37,627 nt of DNA from an uncultured SAR116 cluster alpha proteobacterium (GCA_902619805.1 CACNGC010000013.1:1-37627), one strand, 5' to 3'; positions 7,534 through 14,794 are shown, counted from the stretch's first letter. Notes: generated by a model not told the origin, from the sequence alone. Program-made: numbers and translations.

Positions 7534-8190
7534 TTAGATCAAAACTGATTTATTAGTTTTAATTTCATGTCTTTGTGCAGAATAAAAAGGAGGTAAAATA
7601 ACAGACATTTTGGCTTGAGTTCTTATACAGCCAATTACTTGATCAGAGTAATAGGTTTGTTTATGACATTCACTACAATGATCCATCAATCCATCTATAA
7701 AACCTCTTTTAGTATCAGATGCTCCATGTTGCCACAAATCTTGAATTACAATACCAGTAACTTCCCAGAATAATTCATTATATAGCTTTTTTTCTTTTTC
7801 ATCTTCAAAATATCTGTGATGAATTAAGTTAATATTACCTATTTCTCCTTTACGTTTTAGAGATTCCATCCTTGGAAGTGGAAAAGTAGATCTAAATTCA
7901 TCATAATGATGATTTAATAAATGAAAAAAAGTTTCGTCTACAATGTTCGAAACAATTAAAAACATTCTCATTAAATATGGATCATCAGATTCATTAATTA
8001 CTTTTTCAAAATTATTTTCAGAATAATGAAATCCTTCAGAACAACTTCTTTTTTTATTTTTTTCGTTTTTTTTGAAGAAATCTATTAAGTGAAATGTATT
8101 GCAGCTTATAGGTTTTCCATCTTCATTTGTCGACCAATTAATTAACCAATATGGATTTCTATCTTTTAAATTTTTTAACTTATTAACCAT
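7534..8190 (-). CDS. hypothetical protein with CSECH motif
   Basis: The 218-residue protein has no signal peptide or membrane segment and no family I recognise. It is mostly helical in appearance, His-rich (for example HLLNHHYDEF and LIHHRYFED) and has a D-H-C-S-E-C-H motif in the C-terminal third, with another Cys shortly after. CxxCH is the haem-c attachment motif, but without export the cluster more likely binds metal or is coincidental. It converges on the ARG-like operon (22-base gap) and lies 11 bases downstream of the small secreted-protein gene on the same strand. Confidence 0.5.
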   Translation of the reverse strand: MVNKLKNLKDRNPYWLINWSTNEDGKPISCNTFHLIDFFKKNEKNKKRSCSEGFHYSENNFEKVINESDDPYLMRMFLIVSNIVDETFFHLLNHHYDEFRSTFPLPRMESLKRKGEIGNINLIHHRYFEDEKEKKLYNELFWEVTGIVIQDLWQHGASDTKRGFIDGLMDHCSECHKQTYYSDQVIGCIRTQAKMSVILPPFYSAQRHEIKTNKSVLI

Positions 8191-8201
8191 TTACTTCTGC
8201 A

Positions 8202-8456
8202 TTAATTGAAAATGCATTTAATATAATTTTTTTCATCAACAATTAACTGATATTTTTTTTCTTTGTGGTTTATCAAGACTGCGTACATTAAGGAACTGTT
8301 ATCTAAACCCTTAATAGGAATATACTTAATTACTGGTTCAGCAGAACAGTCAATAGTATTTTTATTCTGTAAGTGTTTATTTTTATTATCTTCAGCAAAA
8401 ACTGAATTATAACTCATTAGAATAAAGGATATTATAACGGTAAAAAGTAATTTCAT
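8202..8456 (-). CDS. small exported protein
   Basis: This 84-residue protein has a textbook signal peptide (hydrophobic residues 3-16, cleavage after VFA at about 21). The mature peptide is about 63 residues with two cysteines, which suggests a disulfide-bonded periplasmic peptide. A GAGGA element lies upstream of the ATG. The family is not recognised. It would be transcribed ahead of the 7534-8190 gene. Confidence 0.55.
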   Translation of the reverse strand: MKLLFTVIISFILMSYNSVFAEDNKNKHLQNKNTIDCSAEPVIKYIPIKGLDNSSLMYAVLINHKEKKYQLIVDEKNYIKCIFN

Positions 8457-8557
8457 ATTATCACACTGATCCTCATTATGATTAAGCTTAAATTATCAAC
8501 TCTATATTTTAACATAGATTTAATTTATATTTAATTCATAAATTACAGGAGAATTTA

Positions 8558-9004
8558 ATGTCTGATGAAATTAAAATTCAAGAAGAAGTACTGTCCACAC
8601 CTTATGACGATAATGAGCACCCAAATATAAGATTTGATATAAAAGAAAATGACGATGTCACTAAACATTTACTCTTTTACAAAACAGATAAAAAGAAAAG
8701 TTTTTCAGAAGGACGAATGCCAACTGACCTTTTATTTGATATGTTTAAAGAAATTCAAACACTTCCAAAAATACAAAACAAAGATGATGAAAATGACTTT
8801 AAAACATTCAATAAATTCATTAATTTTATAAATATTTTTATTCCACATTTAGTAATAAATTCAAATTCTAAAACTAATGTAATTGAGGTTGACGATAGTA
8901 AAAAAAACAAGACCATTGAACAACTTCATGATTTATTCAAGATTGCATCAAAAGATAAAAGAAAAGCAATGTTAGATAAATTTAATAAGGAAAATCCAGA
9001 ATAA
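8558..9004 (+). CDS. hypothetical acidic protein
   Basis: The 148-residue protein is preceded by AGGAG with good spacing. It is rich in Asp, Glu, Lys and Asn, has no signal peptide or transmembrane segment, and ends in a basic helix (about residues 125-145). No motif is recognised. It begins a two-gene plus-strand unit with the small gene at 9024, inside a patch of orphan genes that resembles the gene content of small mobile elements. Confidence 0.55.
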   Translation: MSDEIKIQEEVLSTPYDDNEHPNIRFDIKENDDVTKHLLFYKTDKKKSFSEGRMPTDLLFDMFKEIQTLPKIQNKDDENDFKTFNKFINFINIFIPHLVINSNSKTNVIEVDDSKKNKTIEQLHDLFKIASKDKRKAMLDKFNKENPE

Positions 9005-9023
9005 ATTCATGAAAGGACGTATT

Positions 9024-9221
9024 ATGAAAGTATCTAAAATTGAAGATAATAATGGCAAAAATTACATTATCAGAGACATTGAGTCTTTTTATCAACATAT
9101 TTTAGATTATCACTCATCAGGCACGTCCCTTCATGAGGAAAATGGGCATTATTTCACAATCAATGATGAATTTAGATCTAAAATAAAAAAATTATATCAA
9201 ACAACAATTAATCTTTCTTAA
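9024..9221 (+). CDS. small hypothetical protein
   Basis: I start this gene at the ATG at 9024 because AAAGGA lies 6 bases upstream; an in-frame ATG at 9009 has no ribosome-binding site. The 65-residue product contains ESFYQHILDYHSSGTSLHEE, reminiscent of small phage-type proteins, but I cannot name a family. It follows the previous stop by 19 bases and its last 14 bases overlap the convergent gene at 9208. Confidence 0.5.
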   Translation: MKVSKIEDNNGKNYIIRDIESFYQHILDYHSSGTSLHEENGHYFTINDEFRSKIKKLYQTTINLS

Positions 9222-9585
9222 AGTTAATTATTTCTGCATTTTGATATACTTTACCTTTCCAACCAAATTTTCTAAGATCATTAAACGTTATATGTTCTCC
9301 AATGTAATATTGACACAACATGTCCGGCACCTCATCTTCATCACATCTATCTAGTTCGATTGAGTATTTATGCTTATCGTACTCGTCATATTTATCATAT
9401 GTAATTAAAGACCATTTTCTCAATCCATTGTTAAAACCATGACGTTTTAAGTAAAGATCGGTTATATCCTGACACAAAGGAGGACCTGTATAAACAACAC
9501 CTAGGTAAAATACACGTTGTCTTGGTAATGGCTTTTCATATTTGAGAGGAATACAAATATTTCTTGGAAATTTAATTACTGTCAT
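9208..9585 (-). CDS. orphan family protein (paralogue of the 11559 gene)
   Basis: I place the start at 9585, where AAGGA lies 8 bases upstream and the N-terminus (MTVIKFPRN) lines up with that of the 11559-11942 product (MKNIIPFPKQ). The product of 125 residues shares with it the order PRQ...F-x-G..GP, YLxR, WSL, a run of acidic residues and a C-terminal GWKGK followed by NAxIxN. The family is unknown to me. The gene is the second of a unit whose first gene (9572-9823) carries a SAM-II/V-like leader; the two overlap by 14 bases. A broken third copy lies at 3623-3752. Confidence 0.55.
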   Translation of the reverse strand: MTVIKFPRNICIPLKYEKPLPRQRVFYLGVVYTGPPLCQDITDLYLKRHGFNNGLRKWSLITYDKYDEYDKHKYSIELDRCDEDEVPDMLCQYYIGEHITFNDLRKFGWKGKVYQNAEIINFKKD

Positions 9586-9823
9586 TTTTATCATCCTTAA
9601 ATTTCCAACCATTTCTAATTAAAATATTAATAAGTCGTTGGATTATTTCATCACGTGTTGAATTCTTATCAGCCACAGGTTCTAAAAAAAGATTTTTCTT
9701 ATTTTCAGTTTTTTCTCTGTGGGCAATATAATCTTTTAGTTTTCTGTTGTGAGATGACACAGTAAATCCTTGCTTAAAGATAGGGTCATCTTCTTTAAGT
9801 TCTTTCCATATTATTTTTTTCAT
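9572..9823 (-). CDS. small hypothetical protein behind a structured leader
   Basis: The 83-residue product is basic, without signal peptide or membrane segment, and not recognised. It is preceded by AAAGGAG, which is the 3' end of the structured leader at 9824-9888, so translation initiation is probably what that leader controls. It overlaps the next gene of the unit (9208-9585) by 14 bases, which suggests coupled translation. Confidence 0.5.
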   Translation of the reverse strand: MKKIIWKELKEDDPIFKQGFTVSSHNRKLKDYIAHREKTENKKNLFLEPVADKNSTRDEIIQRLINILIRNGWKFKDDKNDSN

Positions 9824-9888
9824 TTAAATCTCCTTTTTAGTACTTTTGTCTTTATGACTGGGTGTACAAGTTGGTTGATAAATACCCG
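9824..9888 (-). promoter_or_regulatory. structured leader, SAM-II/SAM-V-like (copy 1, divergent)
   Basis: Read on the minus strand, this leader has GGGT, then ATTTATCAACC, ACTTGTAC, ACCC, a small GTC/GAC hairpin, and GTACTAAAAAGGAG just before the ATG. GGGT pairs with ACCC, and CTTGTAC can pair with GTAC further on, overlapping the ribosome-binding site: an H-type pseudoknot. The order matches my memory of the SAM-II/SAM-V riboswitch superfamily, whose 3' end also reads CTAAAAAGG. Compared with the copies at 10153 and 11943, the first stem differs on both sides in a compensated way, which supports a selected RNA fold. Confidence 0.6.
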
Positions 9889-9909
9889 TTAGGTTGGTTG
9901 CTGCTTTTA

Positions 9910-10152
9910 TTAGCCTCCAATTTCCTCCATCATCTGTAGTGCATCTAATGGATGTAAATCAGGAAATTCTTTTAAGCCATCTCTAATTATTGATAACCTA
10001 AATTCACCAATAAGCTCCTTTTGTTCAGCTGTAAGTTGATTAATTTTTTCTTCTGGGCTGAGAGTGCGGTAAAGTTTTTCTCTGTTTAAACGCAGTTTTG
10101 TAGACATTGCATTTGCAAAGTCTTGGTCTTTTTTTGATATATCTGAAGTCAT
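9910..10152 (-). CDS. small helical hypothetical protein behind a structured leader
   Basis: The 80-residue product appears wholly alpha-helical and charged, with LSPEEKINQLTAEQKELI in the middle, and no recognised family. Its ATG follows the structured leader at 10153-10218, whose last bases (GCGGAGG) form the ribosome-binding site. It is unrelated in sequence to the products behind the other two leaders. Confidence 0.5.
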   Translation of the reverse strand: MTSDISKKDQDFANAMSTKLRLNREKLYRTLSPEEKINQLTAEQKELIGEFRLSIIRDGLKEFPDLHPLDALQMMEEIGG

Positions 10153-10218
10153 TTGAGCCTCCGCTTTAGTACTTTAGGCAGGATGCCAAGGCGTACAAGT
10201 TGGTAATTAAATGCCTTT
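10153..10218 (-). promoter_or_regulatory. structured leader, SAM-II/SAM-V-like (copy 2)
   Basis: On the minus strand the leader reads AAGGC, ATTTAATTACC, AACTTGTAC, GCCTT, a GGCA/TGCC hairpin, then AAAGTACTAAAGCGGAGG before the ATG at 10152. AAGGC pairs with GCCTT (5 bp), and the CTTGTAC loop segment can pair with the downstream GTAC, so the ribosome-binding site lies in the pseudoknotted 3' strand. It is nearly identical to the copy at 11943-12006 although the genes behind them are unrelated. Confidence 0.65.
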
Positions 10219-10295
10219 CACATATATAATAATTCAAGATTATAATTTCAAGTGAATTACATAATTTTTAAAATTTAATCTTGATAATAAAATAA

Positions 10296-10970
10296 TTAAA
10301 AAGAATAATCATCTTTGAAAACATCTTTTAAATAATGACTGAGTCTTATGTTAATTACAGATAATATCTCATTATGTAAATTTTCTTTTGAATAATTTTC
10401 TTGATGTGTTTCAGGAGTAAGTCTATCCAAGTTAAAGTGTTGAGTTTGAAAAACATCACTACTGCTTATAGGTAGAAAATTTATCAGATAATCTTTTTCA
10501 TAACGATTTATTACATGATTATTTGCATAAATTTCGTCAACTTTTTGAATTATGTCGTATTTTTTAACTTTGTTTTTTAATGTTATAATACTCTTAACGT
10601 CATTTATAAGACTTGATGTATCCCAATCATTCGGTAATGTGACATTATATCTTTCTGATATAATAATGAATTTGTATTTGTTATATGTTATGTCGATTGG
10701 AATTTTACGAAGTAAAAATTTTTCTTGAATATCATCAATATCACTTCTTATCTCTTCAATATCACGAAATAAATCAACATTATCTTTAAATGGGATATAA
10801 TCAGATATATTTGGTCTATTAATATCCTTAGTGCGAATAAGATTATGACCAATCATTTTCCTGTAAGAGCTTTTCTCTAGACCTTCAGGGTTACCTTCTT
10901 CATCATCTATAAAATTAATATTTTTTGTAATTTCATTTATAATATCTTTTTTTTCTATAATTTTCTCCAA
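10296..10970 (-). CDS. hypothetical protein
   Basis: The 224-residue protein is rich in Ile, Asn, Asp and Lys, with no signal peptide or membrane helix. A GGAG lies upstream of the ATG. No catalytic or binding motif is recognised; several amphipathic helices (for example 63-85 and 125-150) suggest a helical fold. It belongs to the orphan-gene patch between the ARG operon and the restriction-modification genes. Confidence 0.5.
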   Translation of the reverse strand: MEKIIEKKDIINEITKNINFIDDEEGNPEGLEKSSYRKMIGHNLIRTKDINRPNISDYIPFKDNVDLFRDIEEIRSDIDDIQEKFLLRKIPIDITYNKYKFIIISERYNVTLPNDWDTSSLINDVKSIITLKNKVKKYDIIQKVDEIYANNHVINRYEKDYLINFLPISSSDVFQTQHFNLDRLTPETHQENYSKENLHNEILSVINIRLSHYLKDVFKDDYSF

Positions 10971-11141
10971 TCGTTTACTTATAAAAAAAATTAATTAGTA
11001 AAGTATAATTTTTAGCCCTAAAATAAACATAATCTAATATTAATTAAATATAATGTTAAATTTTTAATACTTCTAAATTTTATGGTGACAAAGCTTGCTA
11101 ACAGGCGAGTTGCGTCTAAATAATAAAAAAGAAGGAGTATT

Positions 11142-11525
11142 ATGTATAACGTAAGTTTTGACGATAAAATTTACCTTTTTGAAGAACATAAAAAAAAAGA
11201 AACTGAAAATGTTGCTCATGTTCTTTTCTGTGAAAAATCTGTTAACCATCTTCCTTTTTATGAAATGAGGCATAAGCTAATTTTAAAAGCTGGTGAATAC
11301 CATAATGAGGGCTTTATAGATAACACAGTTACTTTTATGGATATGGTTTTTCATTACCAAACTAAAATTAATGACCTACCACATACAAAATTTGATAATT
11401 ATTGGTGGTATGACACAATTATTTTTAAATATCATATTGAGTTTTTTATATTTTTTGTCTGTTTTGAAAATCAATTAGGTAAATTTGAAAGAGAATTACA
11501 AGAAAAAATAATTTTTAACTCTTAA
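11142..11525 (+). CDS. hypothetical protein
   Basis: This 127-residue product has a strong ribosome-binding site (GAAGGAG). It is His- and aromatic-rich (for example NYWWYDTIIF and HIEFFIFFVCF near residues 86-107). The second of these stretches could be a buried strand or a short membrane-associated segment. The family is not recognised. A small inverted repeat lies upstream (about 11091-11110). Transcription probably ends at the symmetrical hairpin at 11534-11555 shared with the convergent gene. Confidence 0.55.
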   Translation: MYNVSFDDKIYLFEEHKKKETENVAHVLFCEKSVNHLPFYEMRHKLILKAGEYHNEGFIDNTVTFMDMVFHYQTKINDLPHTKFDNYWWYDTIIFKYHIEFFIFFVCFENQLGKFERELQEKIIFNS

Positions 11526-11533
11526 TAATAAAA

Positions 11534-11555
11534 AAGGAGGGTATATACCCTCCTT
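11534..11555. terminator. bidirectional terminator
   Basis: A perfect 22-base palindrome (arms AAGGAGGGTA and TACCCTCCTT around a two-base centre) lies between the convergent genes ending at 11525 and 11559. It is preceded by an A-rich run and followed by a T-rich stretch, so it can work as a Rho-independent terminator on both strands. Confidence 0.75.
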
Positions 11556-11558
11556 CAT

Positions 11559-11942
11559 TTAATTTAGTTGTTTTAGGTTAACAATAATTGCATTTTTTTT
11601 TATTTTACCTTTCCATCCCATTCTATGCAGTTTTTTATATGTAACTTGACTGAATAAATTCCATTTTTCTAACATTTCTATAACTTCATTTTCGTTACAG
11701 ACATCAATTTCAATTAACTTAAGATCACATGTTTCTTTTTGTTCTTGAAACGTTTTTAAAGACCATGTTTTTTCTTTGTTAGTATTCTCACCACGTCTTA
11801 TATTGCGTCTTAAATAGTAGTAAGTGAATTTATTATCATAAATGGGACCATGAGATATCTTACCAGCTAAAAAAAGTTGCTGTCTTGGGTATCCATTAGG
11901 TATTGTGGTAATTTGTTTAGGAAAAGGTATAATATTTTTCAT
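11559..11942 (-). CDS. orphan family protein (paralogue of the 9208 gene)
   Basis: The 127-residue product begins MKNIIPFPKQ and contains PRQQLFLAGKISHGP, YYYLRRN, KTWSLKTF and a C-terminal MGWKGKIKKNAIIVNLK. Every one of these blocks recurs in the same order in the 9208-9585 product, so the two are paralogues; the family itself is not one I can name. Here the gene follows a structured leader directly (11943-12006), whereas the paralogue is second in its unit. The C-terminal WKGK block looks like the best conserved part. Confidence 0.6.
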   Translation of the reverse strand: MKNIIPFPKQITTIPNGYPRQQLFLAGKISHGPIYDNKFTYYYLRRNIRRGENTNKEKTWSLKTFQEQKETCDLKLIEIDVCNENEVIEMLEKWNLFSQVTYKKLHRMGWKGKIKKNAIIVNLKQLN

Positions 11943-12006
11943 TTGTACATCCGCTTTAGTACTTTAGGCATGATGCCAAGGCGTACAAGTTGGTAGTTAA
12001 ATACCT
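11943..12006 (-). promoter_or_regulatory. structured leader, SAM-II/SAM-V-like (copy 3)
   Basis: On the minus strand this reads AGGT, ATTTAACTACC, AACTTGTAC, GCCT, a GGCA/TGCC hairpin, then AAAGTACTAAAGCGGATG shortly before the ATG at 11942. AGGT pairs with GCCT through a G-U pair where copy 2 has G-C, so the stem is kept. The conserved ACCAACTTGTAC and GTACTAAA segments are identical to copy 2. The ribosome-binding site is a weaker GCGGATG. Confidence 0.65.
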
Positions 12007-12063
12007 GATCGTATACGTAATTATTTTAATTGAGTTTTCAAGATTTTGTTATTATACCAGAAA

Positions 12064-12561
12064 TTATTTTGAGAGATTCATTATTAAAGATACATCTTTT
12101 TCATTTAAAACTTTTATACCGCCCTGCATGAATGCTCCCCAGTTATAAACATTATTCGACGAAGACTTTATTTTTGAAATAAAACTAATTTTTTTAAAGT
12201 TTTCTCTAAATCCAAAGGGTTTATTAAAATGCTTAATATTTTTTAAGGTTAGCAATTTCACAGGAGTATCTACCAAATATTTATCTGATTCAAACCAATA
12301 AGAATTTTTGGTAAAGTTTTCAACTTGAGCAATTTTAGCTGATGCAATTATTGAAGAAGTATACTCTAAGTTTTTGGCATTAGTTTTTCCAATGTATATG
12401 TATATTTCATCATTTTCTTTGATTTTATCTTTATGGGAGGTGCTTGCATATAATGCCCATTTTTTTTGTTTTAACCTCTCCATTGCAACATTAAATGCGT
12501 CAATTGTATAACCATTTACCGTTTCAATTTTAGAAGTTATCAATAAATATCTTGTAGTCAT
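12064..12561 (-). CDS. EVE/PUA-like domain protein, probable modified-base reader
   Basis: I use the ATG at 12561; the upstream in-frame start at 12570 is a TTG. The 165-residue product has the layout of an EVE or related PUA-like domain. An N-terminal strand (RYLLITS) is followed by a Trp segment (KKWALYAST), a KENDEIYIYIGK strand where EVE proteins read GDxVxxYxG, then IIASAKIAQV, and a late NWGAFMQGG block. EVE domains are known to bind 5-methylcytosine or other modified bases and often sit beside restriction-modification genes. The neighbour, facing away across about 100 bases, is a cytosine-C5 methyltransferase. A tethered reader or restriction role is inference. Confidence 0.5.
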   Translation of the reverse strand: MTTRYLLITSKIETVNGYTIDAFNVAMERLKQKKWALYASTSHKDKIKENDEIYIYIGKTNAKNLEYTSSIIASAKIAQVENFTKNSYWFESDKYLVDTPVKLLTLKNIKHFNKPFGFRENFKKISFISKIKSSSNNVYNWGAFMQGGIKVLNEKDVSLIMNLSK

Positions 12562-12665
12562 TATGATCAAATTTATATTATTTTAATTACAAAAACACTC
12601 AGTATTGATATAATAATAACAATTATTGTCCTTATTTTTACCAAAATTAAACATTAATAGAAGTT

Positions 12666-13682
12666 ATGAAAAAAGCAAAAATTTTATCATTATTTTCAGG
12701 TGCTGGTGGGCTAGATTTAGGCTTTAGAAATGCAGGGTTTGAAATTATAACTTCTAATGAGATAGATACTGACACATTTGATACTTACAAGTATAACTTC
12801 CCAACAACGAAGCACATTGGTGGATCAATAGTTGAACTTAATAAAGATGACCTTGAAGACTACTACGATGGAATTATTGGAGGACCTCCTTGTCAAAGTT
12901 GGAGTGAGGCAGGAAAACAAAAAGGCATAGATGACCCTCGAGGTAAATTATTTTACGAATACATAAGGATCCTTGATTTAATCAAACCAAAGTTTTTTCT
13001 TGCTGAAAATGTTTCAGGAATGCTGCATAAAAAACACCAAAATTCTTTAAATAATATAGCTGAAAGATTTTCTAATGTTGGTTACAATGTGGATTATAAA
13101 CTTCTTGATGCTGTTGATTATAATGTCCCTCAAAACAGAAAAAGAGTATTTATAATTGGAATAAGAAATGATGTGGAAAAGAAATTTGTTTTTCCATCCA
13201 TTGATCTATTCAAACCAAATAAAACATTAAAAGATGCCCTAGCTGATTTACCTAAACCCAAACCCGCGCTAGAAAAAAATAAAAGTAACTATAAAAATCA
13301 TGTTACAAAAACGAATCAAATGGCAAATAATGAATATATGATCGGTAGTTTTTCAACAATTTTCATGTCAAGAAATCGAGTAAGAAATTGGGATGAACCC
13401 TCTTTCACAATTCAGGCTGGAGGAAGACATGCGCCGATACATCCAGATGCTCCAAAAATGACGAAAGTTGAAAAAGATTTATTTCAATTTTGTAAGAAAA
13501 ATTTAAATAAATATAGACGTTTATCAGTCAGAGAATGTGCGAGGATACAAACATTTCCAGATGAATTTGTTTTCTTTTATGAACAAGTAGCTGATGCTTA
13601 TAAAATGATTGGTAATGCTGTTCCAGTTAAATTAGCAGAGTCTCTAGCTATTGAAATCAAAAACCAGCTTTTTCCCTCCTAA
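12666..13682 (+). CDS. DNA (cytosine-5) methyltransferase
   Basis: The 338-residue enzyme transfers a methyl group from SAM to carbon 5 of cytosine in DNA. All main motifs are in order: I (FSGAGGLDLGF, 10-20), IV (GGPPCQSWS, 72-80, catalytic Cys76), VI (AENV, 113-116), VIII (PQNRKRVFIIG, 155-165), IX (RECARIQTFPDEF) and X (MIGNAVPVKLA, about 314-324). The target-recognition region between VIII and IX is of ordinary size (about 90 residues). The last 39 bases overlap tail-to-tail with the endonuclease gene on the other strand, a typical type II restriction-modification layout. If the partner is NgoPII-like, the target may be GGCC; that is inference. Confidence 0.93.
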   Translation: MKKAKILSLFSGAGGLDLGFRNAGFEIITSNEIDTDTFDTYKYNFPTTKHIGGSIVELNKDDLEDYYDGIIGGPPCQSWSEAGKQKGIDDPRGKLFYEYIRILDLIKPKFFLAENVSGMLHKKHQNSLNNIAERFSNVGYNVDYKLLDAVDYNVPQNRKRVFIIGIRNDVEKKFVFPSIDLFKPNKTLKDALADLPKPKPALEKNKSNYKNHVTKTNQMANNEYMIGSFSTIFMSRNRVRNWDEPSFTIQAGGRHAPIHPDAPKMTKVEKDLFQFCKKNLNKYRRLSVRECARIQTFPDEFVFFYEQVADAYKMIGNAVPVKLAESLAIEIKNQLFPS

Positions 13683-14513
13683 TTGAAAATGAATGTATTT
13701 GCATTTCATAATATTATTTTTATTCATCGGCGATACAATATTTTTATCTTGAATTTTAATATCATTTTCTTTCTCTAATAATTTAATAGCATCGTTTTGA
13801 AAGGAAAAATATTTATCATTAGTCATTATACAAAAAACATTTAAATCACTTGTTTTATTAATTTTACAAAATTCAAAAATTTTAAATGGATTCCTAAGAA
13901 TAAACATAGGTCTAACTCTAAGGTCAGTGTAGTTTAGTGGATCAATATTGTTCAGACGTGCCAATTCTGCAGTTTGAGAAAATGTAAAATTACCTCTATG
14001 GATTTGTTCTTTAATATTTTCAAAAATTTCCTGATAGTAATCGTAAGAACAAGCAAAACATGTACCTTGAATAAAAAAAACATGTTTTAATATTTTTTTT
14101 TCTTGATAACCAATAATATAAAAAATATCTTTTTCTTTCCATGAAACTAATTCACTACTTCTACATTTATTTGTGAGTTTTGGATCATCAAATTTAAGTT
14201 TGTTTTTGGGAAATGAACTATTTAAATGTATATCAGATGTGACAGATTCTAATTTTTTAACCTCAAAAGCATCACCTTCTCTTAAAATAAAGTCAGGAGG
14301 ATTTTTACTATTTCCTAAATAAGAAAAGTAATCTAATTCATTATTAGGATAATCTTCATCATTTTCATCAATAAATAATTTTTTAATGTAAGTCTCAAGT
14401 TTAGCTCCAACGTCATTTATCCTATTACCTGTATTAGATGTTTCATTAATTTCCAGATTTTTAAGATTATACAAATTTATTAAAGCGTTAATTACATTTG
14501 TTTTTGATGACAT
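13644..14513 (-). CDS. type II restriction endonuclease, NgoPII-like
   Basis: The 289-residue protein resembles the NgoPII family. It begins with an INALINLYNL-type N-terminus and has a central NPPDFILREGDAFEVKK block (71-87) that holds the PD-(D/E)XK catalytic residues (D74 and E84-V85-K86). Further on come KLTNKCRSSELV-like and DLRVRPMFILRNPFKIF segments, the latter matching the LRVRGMWxIENPF region I recall for NgoPII. NgoPII itself cleaves GGCC, so GGCC is the working guess for this system. It overlaps convergently with the methyltransferase that would protect the host DNA. No frameshift or lost catalytic residue is seen. Confidence 0.75.
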   Translation of the reverse strand: MSSKTNVINALINLYNLKNLEINETSNTGNRINDVGAKLETYIKKLFIDENDEDYPNNELDYFSYLGNSKNPPDFILREGDAFEVKKLESVTSDIHLNSSFPKNKLKFDDPKLTNKCRSSELVSWKEKDIFYIIGYQEKKILKHVFFIQGTCFACSYDYYQEIFENIKEQIHRGNFTFSQTAELARLNNIDPLNYTDLRVRPMFILRNPFKIFEFCKINKTSDLNVFCIMTNDKYFSFQNDAIKLLEKENDIKIQDKNIVSPMNKNNIMKCKYIHFQLGGKKLVFDFNS

Positions 14514-14562
14514 TTTACACTCAAATTTATAAATATTTACAAATATTGCTTAAGTTATTAAT

Positions 14563-14742
14563 GGAGTCAAATTTAGGGATTAAAATGGGGACTGAATTGA
14601 AATTATAATTAATATTGTTGGCTACACACAATTACAGCAAGTGATTGACAGACCCTCCCTCCGCCATAATATTAAATTAATATATTGATTTTATTGATTT
14701 TATTATTACCACAAAATTTCTACCCACAACTCTACCCACAAT
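14563..14742. other. attachment-site-like junction with arm repeats on both sides of a tRNA-Ser-like core
   Basis: The centre is CCCTCCGCCATAA at 14657-14669, which equals the 3' end (acceptor strand, discriminator G, CCA) of many alphaproteobacterial tRNA-Ser genes; no T-arm precedes it, so it is a fragment. To its left, GGGATT and GGGACT units at 14576 and 14588 are 12 bases apart. To its right, on the minus strand, TTGTGGGTAGAG is repeated at a 12-base period (14719-14742). The left arms sit 81 and 69 bases from the core, against 83 and 71 for the TAGACT units of copy D at 37.3 kb, which ends in the same core. The geometry suggests integrase arm-type sites around a crossover core. Confidence 0.55.
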
Positions 14743-14794
14743 AGAGTATAAGAATAAACTCATATATTATTGTGGGGTTACTGCACCCTTTTCC

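Noticed and set aside
7534-8190. Cytochrome c based on CxxCH
   Set aside because: No signal peptide or export signal, one motif only, and no conserved haem-ligand Met region visible.
9009-9023. Start codon at 9009 for the small gene at 9024
   Set aside because: No ribosome-binding site before 9009, while AAAGGA lies at the right distance before 9024.
11085-11135. A fourth SAM-II-like leader before the 11142 gene
   Set aside because: A GCTTGC/GCGAGT hairpin is present but ATTTA..ACC, ACTTGTAC and GTACTAAA are missing, so it does not match the other three.
14612-14690. Plus-strand peptide GYTQLQQVIDRP as an integrase C-terminal remnant
   Set aside because: It has no HxxR or Tyr motif in place and is too short; the open frame is a by-product of the core region.
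14563-14742. Tandem 12-base repeats as a CRISPR array
   Set aside because: Only two or three units without spacers of regular length, and no cas genes; the spacing matches arm-type sites instead.
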